DNA of 5,097 nt, taken from positions 17,434-22,530 of the forward strand of contig NVTT01000022.1 in the NCBI GenBank assembly GCA_002401655.1. The letters run 5' to 3'. A program made the position numbers and the translations under genes. Below the pieces are notes generated by a model, which made no database searches, had not been told where the DNA came from, and was given only the letters and a program-made list of their open reading frames with translations. Shown here piece after piece: positions 1 through 5,097 of the stretch; the stretch's first letter is position 1; each line of letters starts with the position of its first letter. This DNA is from Gammaproteobacteria bacterium (lineage in GTDB: Bacteria > Pseudomonadota > Gammaproteobacteria > Enterobacterales > Kangiellaceae).

Positions 1-1035
1 CAAGAAGCTTTGTTGGCAATTCCTTATGCCTATCAAAAACTAGATGCAATGAACGAATCATTAGAACAATATTTGTTAGCATCAAGCGTATTCCAAACTC
101 AAATTGAACTGATTGAAAAAATTGAAGATAGAGTGGCTTACGGAAATCTCGTGGAAAATTTAGTGGCGAATCTTATCGCATCTAGTACCGACGAAAACGA
201 GATAGGTTCTTCTAATTTCAGAGTGACTGATGGGCAAGTCAAAGACTCGAAACTTTTTGGCGATGAATATGATTATTACATCTATGAGCTGCTAGCAAAA
301 AACAGCTTTAATCAAGGTTTCCGAAACTATCAAAAACTGGGAGCATTAGCACAAATCCTGGATCATTGGGAAAGTCAGCTGCCGATTTTTTCTCAAATGG
401 TAAGCGCTAATCAAACAAGATACCAAGAACACCTTCCTCGTATTGAAAGATATTTAGTAGCAGATGCAGACAATGGATATCAACAGCTTTACACGCAAGT
501 TGAAAATGATATTACGCAATTAAAACAAAACAAAGAGTTGCATTTGCTCGCTAATAAAAAGCAAAAAGAAATTTATAATCGACTAGCTAGATTACAAGAT
601 CGATTAAATACGATACCAGCAAGTATGATTTCTGATGATGTCCGAACCAAAACAAGAAGAGCGAAAGGTTTACTGATGTGGCAATTCCAAGAAAATAGCC
701 AAGCTAAAATTTGGGAGCTAGAAAAGTCACAAATAGAAATATCGCAACAATTGAAATTATTGACTCAAAGAAAAATATCACTAGCAAAAGCTAGAGAGAA
801 AGCCGGAACAAGATTTTTTGGCGAAGAGCAAAAAATAGCTCAAGGAAAAAATACTATTTTAAGACTAAGAGATAAAATTGAGCAAGAGTCTAATATCCAA
901 TCAGATAAAATAAAACAACAAATTCTTGATGTTTTAAAGAAACGTAAAGCGACACTTATACATTTTCAATTACAGTCCGATTTATCGATTGCTAGGCTAC
1001 ATGAAAAAGCACTCGTTATCCCAGAGGACGAGTAA
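1..1035 (+). CDS. TPR/coiled-coil scaffold protein, 5'-truncated by the window edge
   Basis: The reading frame is open from base 1 and ends at TAA 1033-1035, giving 344 residues. The true start lies upstream: the TTG at 10 has no room for a ribosome binding site and sits inside a helix. Residues 3-35 look like one TPR helix pair (LLAIPYAYQKLD, then LEQYLLASSVFQ), so more TPRs may precede the window. Residues 86-152 are a second helical block (HWESQLPIF). Residues 160-205 and 235-335 are rich in K, E, Q and L with heptad-like spacing, as in coiled coils, and end in a basic segment (LKKRK, 312-316) and an acidic tail (PEDE). No catalytic motif, lipobox or membrane segment is visible in this part; any signal peptide would lie upstream. 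It abuts a TPR lipoprotein gene with no spacing, so it is probably a partner in the same envelope complex. I recall unnamed proteins of this type in similar gammaproteobacterial operons but cannot name the family. Coding is certain; function is inferred. Confidence 0.88.
   Translation, partial: QEALLAIPYAYQKLDAMNESLEQYLLASSVFQTQIELIEKIEDRVAYGNLVENLVANLIASSTDENEIGSSNFRVTDGQVKDSKLFGDEYDYYIYELLAKNSFNQGFRNYQKLGALAQILDHWESQLPIFSQMVSANQTRYQEHLPRIERYLVADADNGYQQLYTQVENDITQLKQNKELHLLANKKQKEIYNRLARLQDRLNTIPASMISDDVRTKTRRAKGLLMWQFQENSQAKIWELEKSQIEISQQLKLLTQRKISLAKAREKAGTRFFGEEQKIAQGKNTILRLRDKIEQESNIQSDKIKQQILDVLKKRKATLIHFQLQSDLSIARLHEKALVIPEDE
1023..1028 (+). promoter_or_regulatory. Ribosome binding site for the 960-residue TPR lipoprotein gene
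   Basis: AGAGGA lies 7 nt before ATG 1036, entirely inside the last codons of the upstream gene. Its spacing favours ATG 1036 over the in-frame ATG at 1042 (13 nt away). The stop of the first gene (TAA) directly touches this start (TAAATG), so terminating ribosomes are placed to restart here. Confidence 0.65.
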
Positions 1036-3918
1036 ATGTTGATGAATCTAGTTCAAGTGAGACATTCTCTAGTGAGATATATTCTTCCGCAATTAAATCG
1101 AATTATTTTATTGCTACTAGCATTAATTGTTAGCTCCTGTGCCAGTTTTAAGTGGATTGATCCATATGAAAAAATTGAACCTAGAACCCAAGAACCAAGA
1201 ATTTCTTTTATTGATCAAGCTCTGCCTATTATTATCAAACCTTCAAAGTTACCCAGCGTTAATCCAGAACTAGTGATTGAAAGCTATAAACGCTTATTGA
1301 AGAGGGGCGATGCAAAAATAAAGATGGAAGCGCTCGCACTTTTAGCGGATCTTAATATGCGTTTAGCCGAGTCTAAAATGACAATAGATGACCCTGGCAA
1401 GCTCGCAAATTTGAGTAGCGCAATGAAAGACGCCAGTTTTTCTGAAGCTATAAAACTATACCAAAGACTAATCAATGAGTACCCATCTTATGGAAATATC
1501 TCTGCGGTAAAGTATCAATTAGCCCGCGCTCACTCTCTTAATCAACAACCAGAAAAATCCTTAGCATTACTAGACCAAATCGCTATTAACCCGGTAAAAG
1601 CAAGTTCGTATGTTGAGAGTCAATTTAGACGAGGTGAGTCTTATTTTGTCTACAAAGATTATGAAGTGGCAGAAAAAGCATATAGCGAAGTGGTTATCAA
1701 AGGAGAGAATACTCATTTTTATGATAAAGCATTATATAAAAGAGGTTGGAGCCGCTTTAAATTGAGTTTATATGAAGAAGCTTTGGCGGATTTCTTTTTG
1801 CTTTATGACCGCCTGATCAATAATCAAACTACGTTAGGCAAGGATAAAAAATATTTATCCTCCGCTTTGATAACCGATACAAGACGAGTGATTAGTCTAA
1901 CGTTTTACAACATAGATGGATATCTATCAGTCAACAAACACTTTGCAAAAGTTTCTATGAAGGGTTATGAAAGTAATATCTATAAGTCCTTAGCCGAACT
2001 TTATATAACTCAAGAAAGATTTAAAGACGCCGCCGACACCTATATGGGCTTTATTGACTCAAGACCTCTTAGTGAAACTGCACCAAGTTTTCATTCAGAA
2101 GTTATCGAAATATATAAGAAGGGTGGTTTCCCTAGTTTAATATTACCAGCGAAAGAAAAGTTTGTTGTTAACTACGGTCGTAATAGTCAATTTTGGTTAA
2201 GGCATGAAGGTTCTGTTATTGAACAGATCAAACCATTGCTACGTTTACACCTTGACGACATTTCAATTTATTATCATGCTCAAGCGCAAAAAACTAAAAA
2301 AGCTAAAGATTTTCTATTTGCAGCAAAGTGGTATAAAGAGATTTTGGATACTTTTTCAGAACCACAAATTGATTCACAATACCGGTTTCTGTTAGCTGAG
2401 ACTCTCTATGAAGGTAAGTCATTTCTTGAGTCCGCCAAAGCTTATGATATCGTGGCATATAGTAACCCCAAATCAAAGTACACTAGAGATGCTGCTTATC
2501 GCGCATTGATATCTTATCAATCAATTATCTATCCAAAAACTGCGACCGATATAGAAAAATTAACACCTCTTATTTTGAGCGGGTTAAGTTTCGTGGATGC
2601 ATTCCCTTTAGATAAACAAGCCCCAGATATTTTAGCGAGGGTAGCCGAGCAACAATTGAAAATTCAGGATGTTGGCGCGGCTATTTTAACTAGTAGAAAG
2701 TTGCTCGCTTTAAAAATGCCCGTTTCACTCAAACAAAAACAACGTGCTTTAATCATCATTGCCAATGGGTTATTCGACCAAGCGCAATATGCAGAAGCGG
2801 AATTGGCGATCAGTGAATTGTTGAGAACTAAAAGTCTCTCTAAAAAAGAGCGAAAGGTCTTTCATCAGCGAAGAGCAGAAAGTATTTATAAGCAAGCAGA
2901 AAGTGCTAAACAATCGGGAGATGCTAAGTTAGCAATTTCTTTGTTTCTTAAAATAAATATTTTAGAACCAACGGCTTTGGTTAATGTTAATGCGCAGTAT
3001 GATGCGGCAACTTTACTTTTGGGCCTAAAATCCTGGGATAGAGCTGAGCGGATATTAGTGAGTTTTAGGAAGAAATATAACAAACATAAATTGGCCAAAA
3101 ATATCCCAGAGAAGCTGGCATTTATTTATCAAGAACAAAAGGATTGGAATAGTGCCGCTATAGAATTAACGATCATGATAAAGAGTCGACCAGGAACTGA
3201 CTTTGCGAGAGATGGTAGTTGGAAAATAGCTGAACTCTATTTAAAAGCCAATAATAGAAGTGAAGCCATAAAAGCATTTAAACATTATGTTTGGACTTAT
3301 CCCGCGCCTTATTTGTTGGCTCAAGAAGGTCGCAATCATTTAATTCAACTTTATAAGAAAATTGGTGACAAAAGCAAAACTGTATTTTGGAGGCAAAAAT
3401 TGATTCAGTTTTATCATAAAGCTAATGAAAATAACGCTCGAACTAGCTTTTTGACGGCTGAGTCAAAGTTTATTTTGAGTGATCCACTGTTTGAAAAATA
3501 CCGTTCTATCAAATTGAAATTGCCTCTTGCAAAATCACTAAAAAAGAAACGAAACGCAATGAAGGAATCTTTATCTGCCTTTGAGTCGATTGCAAAATAT
3601 AAAGTCGCTTTATATACGTCAAAAGCCACCCACCGCATTGCTCTAATCTATCAAATATTATCTGATGACTTAATGTCGTCTACGCGTCCCAAAGGATTAA
3701 ATGAAGAGGAACTCGAAGAATATGGATATCTGTTAGAAGACCAGGCGTTGCCTTTTGAAGATAAAGCGATCGTTTTTTATGAAATCAATGTGAAGCGTAC
3801 CCAAGACGGCCTTTATAACTCACCGATTGAAGATAGTCTAAATGCTTTAAGAAAACTTAAACCAGCACAATATGATAAGACTGAAGAGTTAGAGGCGGTA
3901 GAAGATGTTATATTTTAA
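1036..3918 (+). CDS. Large TPR-repeat outer-membrane lipoprotein (GltD/AgmU-like, tentative)
   Basis: The product has 960 residues. Residues 1-34 form a lipoprotein signal peptide: basic residues R9, R14 and R22, hydrophobic core I23-V32, and lipobox VSS-C35. Ala at +2 with no Asp predicts Lol sorting to the outer membrane, facing the periplasm. The rest is helical. TPR-like pairs are clearest at about 135-182 (AIKLYQRLINEYP), 193-222, 228-260 (YKRGWSRFKLSLYEEAL), 313-343, 424-479 (AAKWYKEIL, then FLLAETLYEGKSFLESAKAY), 572-598, 627-682, 690-718 and 723-755. Several resemble the TPR_6 style of BamD/YbgF. The C-terminal block 896-950 (LLEDQALPFEDKAI, RTQDGLYNSP) is not a plain TPR and looks like a family signature. 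There is no catalytic motif, so a scaffold role is likely. The n-region is longish; GTG codons at residues 8 and 13 are alternative starts but lack a Shine-Dalgarno. It overlaps the next gene by 14 nt. By size and position before a small TPR lipoprotein it resembles GltD/AgmU of Myxococcus gliding systems. That identity is inference; lipoprotein and TPR calls are firm. Confidence 0.93.
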   Translation: MLMNLVQVRHSLVRYILPQLNRIILLLLALIVSSCASFKWIDPYEKIEPRTQEPRISFIDQALPIIIKPSKLPSVNPELVIESYKRLLKRGDAKIKMEALALLADLNMRLAESKMTIDDPGKLANLSSAMKDASFSEAIKLYQRLINEYPSYGNISAVKYQLARAHSLNQQPEKSLALLDQIAINPVKASSYVESQFRRGESYFVYKDYEVAEKAYSEVVIKGENTHFYDKALYKRGWSRFKLSLYEEALADFFLLYDRLINNQTTLGKDKKYLSSALITDTRRVISLTFYNIDGYLSVNKHFAKVSMKGYESNIYKSLAELYITQERFKDAADTYMGFIDSRPLSETAPSFHSEVIEIYKKGGFPSLILPAKEKFVVNYGRNSQFWLRHEGSVIEQIKPLLRLHLDDISIYYHAQAQKTKKAKDFLFAAKWYKEILDTFSEPQIDSQYRFLLAETLYEGKSFLESAKAYDIVAYSNPKSKYTRDAAYRALISYQSIIYPKTATDIEKLTPLILSGLSFVDAFPLDKQAPDILARVAEQQLKIQDVGAAILTSRKLLALKMPVSLKQKQRALIIIANGLFDQAQYAEAELAISELLRTKSLSKKERKVFHQRRAESIYKQAESAKQSGDAKLAISLFLKINILEPTALVNVNAQYDAATLLLGLKSWDRAERILVSFRKKYNKHKLAKNIPEKLAFIYQEQKDWNSAAIELTIMIKSRPGTDFARDGSWKIAELYLKANNRSEAIKAFKHYVWTYPAPYLLAQEGRNHLIQLYKKIGDKSKTVFWRQKLIQFYHKANENNARTSFLTAESKFILSDPLFEKYRSIKLKLPLAKSLKKKRNAMKESLSAFESIAKYKVALYTSKATHRIALIYQILSDDLMSSTRPKGLNEEELEEYGYLLEDQALPFEDKAIVFYEINVKRTQDGLYNSPIEDSLNALRKLKPAQYDKTEELEAVEDVIF
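3891..3895 (+). promoter_or_regulatory. Ribosome binding site for the small TPR lipoprotein gene
   Basis: AGAGG sits 9 nt before ATG 3905, within the 3' end of the large TPR gene. It supports ATG 3905 as the start, which is also the only position that yields the full signal peptide. The start lies 14 nt inside the upstream gene, so initiation is probably coupled to upstream termination. Confidence 0.6.
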
Positions 3919-4624
3919 TCAAAACGTAATCCGACTAAAATATATATCTCTTTTGGTATTGATTACTCTGCTGGCATCTTGCTCTACGATTCAAAGCCCA
4001 AATAAAAGAGACGGAGGTTTGAATATTGAGGGCGATGCGAAAAAAAAGGTTTTTGATGAAGGTGAAAACAACATTCAAAATGAGTTAAATAATGAAAAAG
4101 TAGAATCAAATAAGCTACTTGATCCGATGGCTAATATTCAAATTAATACTGAAATAAAAAAAGCTTACAAACAAACGGCTAATTTTATTAAGCGAAAGCA
4201 GTACCCAAAAGCTCTTAATTTGATGATCAAAATCAAAGGAAAATACCCACAGCTTTCTGGGCCAAACTATCAAATGGCTCGCATTTATTTACTTCAAAAA
4301 CAATTTGACAAATCGATTGAGCAAGTGGATGCGAGTATTAAGAAGAATCCAAGAAATTATTACTCTATGTCCCTTAAAGGCGTCATTCTCAAAAATCAGG
4401 GTAAGTTTGATGAGGCGAAATTGAGTTATTTAAAAGCAATAGAGACATTCCCCAACTATAGCAAATCGCATCTAAATTTAGGTGTGCTTGCGGATGTCTA
4501 TTTAGGAGACCTGTCCTTAGCTCTAAGTGAATATAATATCTATATGAGGCTAACGTCAAATAAGGATAAAAAAGTAGCTAATTGGGTACTAGAAGTTGAA
4601 AGACGGTTGAAGGCCTCAAAATAG
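3905..4624 (+). CDS. Small TPR lipoprotein (GltE/AglT-like, tentative)
   Basis: The product has 239 residues. The signal peptide has R10/K12, hydrophobic core Y13-L23, and lipobox LAS-C26. Ser at +2 predicts outer-membrane anchoring. Residues 27-80 are a low-complexity polar linker rich in N, E and K. Four consecutive TPRs follow: about 85-116 (ANFIKRKQYPKALNLMIKI), 119-152 (YQMARIYLLQKQFDKSIEQ), 153-186 (GVILKNQGKFDEAKLSYLKA) and 187-218 (LGVLADVYLGDLSLALSEY). They show the usual small residue at position 8, aromatic or hydrophobic residue near 11, A/S near 20 and P at 32. This resembles PilF-type pilotins, and a pilotin is an alternative identity. However, the neighbours (a large TPR lipoprotein before, a small exported protein after) fit the GltE/AglT lipoprotein of Glt-type envelope machines better. 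The gene overlaps its upstream neighbour by 14 nt and its TAG stop forms part of the next gene's ribosome binding site. An A8 run at 4040-4047 carries a possible slippery heptamer. TPR and lipoprotein calls are firm; the role is inferred. Confidence 0.92.
   Translation: MLYFNQNVIRLKYISLLVLITLLASCSTIQSPNKRDGGLNIEGDAKKKVFDEGENNIQNELNNEKVESNKLLDPMANIQINTEIKKAYKQTANFIKRKQYPKALNLMIKIKGKYPQLSGPNYQMARIYLLQKQFDKSIEQVDASIKKNPRNYYSMSLKGVILKNQGKFDEAKLSYLKAIETFPNYSKSHLNLGVLADVYLGDLSLALSEYNIYMRLTSNKDKKVANWVLEVERRLKASK
4028..4056 (+). other. Possible dnaX-like -1 frameshift site inside the small lipoprotein gene
   Basis: Codons 46-48 read AAA AAA AAG, giving the in-frame heptamer A AAA AAG at 4042-4048. 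A Shine-Dalgarno-like GAGGG lies at 4028-4032, 9 nt upstream. A -1 slip would read GGT TTT then TGA (4054-4056), ending the protein at about 50 residues. A weak six-pair stem (TTTTGA 4051-4056 with TCAAAA 4075-4080) could form downstream. Lysine-rich linkers in AT-rich genomes make such runs by chance, so use of the site is unproven. Confidence 0.25.
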
Positions 4625-4626
4625 GA
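4623..4626 (+). promoter_or_regulatory. Ribosome binding site for the 119-residue gene, overlapping the previous stop
   Basis: AGGA lies 7 nt before ATG 4634 and shares its first two bases with the TAG stop (4622-4624) of the upstream gene. The arrangement links the two translation units and supports ATG 4634, from which a clean signal peptide begins. Confidence 0.55.
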
Positions 4627-4633
4627 TTAAATA

Positions 4634-4993
4634 ATGATTATTCACAGACAAAAACTCGTTAAAATACTGTTTTTTATCACGGTCGGATTTTTATCGTCTA
4701 ATAGTTTCTCTGCGGACGAGAATACGGCTAAACAAGTTATTGAGCAATCTAAAATAGAAGAGACTAAAATTGAAGAAACAGTTCTAGGCATGAATGTCTC
4801 CGGCAATAAAGAGGCGCCTAATTTGCTCTACATTATTCCTTGGAAAGATAGTGCTGAACACCAAAAGCCACCGGAAATAAACAGACTAATGGATGAGGTG
4901 TTTTCGACAGTCGATCCAGATGTTTATGAAAAAGAGCTAGGCTTTTATCAACAACTGGCAAAAGTAAATTCATCAATCCTAAATAAAGAATGA
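4634..4993 (+). CDS. Small exported protein with an LLYIIPWK core, uncharacterised
   Basis: The product has 119 residues. R5, K7 and K10 precede a hydrophobic core (I11-L20) and a likely signal peptidase I site after S26 or A27 (SNSFS-ADE), so the mature protein of about 92 residues should be periplasmic. No Cys lipobox is present. Residues 28-50 are polar with a doubled KIEET (40-49). Residues 51-72 form a beta-like core, VLGMNVSGNKEAP followed by LLYIIPWKD. Residues 80-119 are probably helical (INRLMDEVF, YEKELGFYQQLAKV). No enzyme motif is seen. I recall short exported proteins with a similar YI(V/I)PWK motif in comparable operons but know no named family. Its place straight after the small TPR lipoprotein matches GltF after GltE in Myxococcus, a weak positional argument. 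It starts 9 nt after the previous stop, making it the last gene of the visible run. Coding and export are well supported; function is unknown. Confidence 0.87.
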   Translation: MIIHRQKLVKILFFITVGFLSSNSFSADENTAKQVIEQSKIEETKIEETVLGMNVSGNKEAPNLLYIIPWKDSAEHQKPPEINRLMDEVFSTVDPDVYEKELGFYQQLAKVNSSILNKE

Positions 4994-5035
4994 ACATTTG
5001 TAATATATTAAGTTTTATTTCACTTTGTGACCCAG

Positions 5036-5053
5036 TAGAACTTTAAAATTCTA
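5036..5053 (+). repeat. 18-nt near-perfect palindrome in the 3' non-coding region
   Basis: TAGAAcTTTAAAaTTCTA pairs at eight of nine positions, with one C/A mismatch at 5041/5048. It lies 43 nt past the last stop codon. It has little GC and no following T-run, so it is a poor terminator. A regulator binding site or chance in AT-rich DNA are the alternatives. Confidence 0.45.
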
Positions 5054-5069
5054 AGAAACAAACTATACT
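5042..5069 (+). promoter_or_regulatory. Candidate sigma-70 promoter for a gene beyond the window
   Basis: TATACT (5064-5069) is a good -10 match. TTTAAA (5042-5047) is a weak -35 (4 of 6) at 16-nt spacing. Transcription would start near 5076 and run right, out of the window. It lies in non-coding DNA just after the operon, where a promoter is plausible, but AT-rich sequence produces such matches easily. Confidence 0.28.
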
Positions 5070-5081
5070 AATCTGATAACA

Positions 5082-5097
5082 GTAATTATTTGATTAC
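5082..5097 (+). repeat. Short inverted repeat cut by the window end
   Basis: GTAAT (5082-5086) and ATTAC (5093-5097) are inverted around a 6-nt loop. The second arm ends exactly at the window edge, so whether a T-run or another structure follows cannot be seen. It may be part of a terminator or an operator, or it may be chance. Confidence 0.25.

Noticed and set aside
10..12. TTG as the true start of the first gene
   Set aside because: The frame is open to base 1, there is no room for a ribosome binding site, and the residues before and after continue one TPR-like helix. The gene is cut by the window edge.
1284..1475. 63-codon reverse-strand open frame
   Set aside because: It lies antisense inside the large TPR lipoprotein gene, and its hydrophobic, Ser/Ala-rich composition is what the antisense of a helical K/E/L-rich protein gives.
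2204..2395. 63-codon forward open frame
   Set aside because: It is an out-of-frame shadow in the large TPR gene, with no domain and a composition driven by AT-rich codons.
2886..3098. 70-codon reverse-strand open frame
   Set aside because: It is antisense to clear TPR coding sequence, with no recognisable product.
3414..3638. 74-codon reverse-strand open frame
   Set aside because: It is antisense to the large TPR gene; the F/S/A/D-rich translation is typical of non-coding shadow.
1036..3918. Multi-frame disruption or gene fusion in the large TPR gene
   Set aside because: The frame is continuous with uniform composition and repeat style throughout; the TPR-poor stretches (about 265-310, 365-410, 480-530) look like linkers or diverged repeats.
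3905..4624. PilF/PilW type IV pilus pilotin
   Set aside because: Size, lipobox and TPRs fit, but a pilotin gene would usually sit in a different context. The flanking large TPR lipoprotein and small exported protein argue against it; kept only as an alternative.
1..5097. CRISPR array, tRNA/rRNA gene, insertion sequence or prophage element
   Set aside because: There are no regularly spaced direct repeats, no cloverleaf or rRNA signature, and no transposase or integrase; almost all of the window is occupied by the four genes.

Overview
The window is a compact, co-directional (+ strand) stretch of bacterial chromosome. By eye it is AT-rich, with GC in the mid to upper thirties percent. It carries one 5'-truncated gene and three complete genes, separated by 0 nt, a 14-nt overlap and 9 nt. 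Two products have clear bacterial lipoprotein signal peptides and one has a Sec signal peptide, so the source is a Gram-negative bacterium. Low GC, protein style and the operon type suggest a gammaproteobacterium, probably marine. That assignment is inference.

Layout: (1) 1-1035 is the C-terminal 344 residues of a helical protein, with a TPR-like start and a long basic coiled-coil-rich remainder. (2) 1036-3918 encodes a 960-residue outer-membrane-type lipoprotein made mostly of TPR-like helical repeats. (3) 3905-4624 encodes a 239-residue lipoprotein with four C-terminal TPRs. (4) 4634-4993 encodes a 119-residue exported protein with a short LLYIIPWK core. (5) 4994-5097 is non-coding. It has small AT-rich inverted repeats and a possible promoter firing rightwards, but no convincing intrinsic terminator.

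How they may work together: all four products look like protein-interaction scaffolds, and at least three enter the envelope. No enzyme, DNA-binding or transport domain is visible. From memory of comparable gammaproteobacterial operons, a large TPR lipoprotein, a small TPR lipoprotein and a small periplasmic protein often sit beside ExbB/TolQ-, ExbD/TolR- and AgmX/PglI-like (TonB-type) genes. Together these resemble the core of the Myxococcus Glt/Agl gliding machinery (GltD, GltE, GltF followed by GltG/GltJ and AglRQS). The proposed reading is the periplasmic/outer-membrane half of a proton-motive-force-driven envelope machine. The motor genes are not in this window, so this remains a hypothesis. 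The four genes are almost certainly co-transcribed and translationally coupled. The main loose ends are the uncharacterised 119-residue protein, a dnaX-like slippery heptamer in the small lipoprotein gene, and a palindrome overlapping a candidate promoter in the tail.
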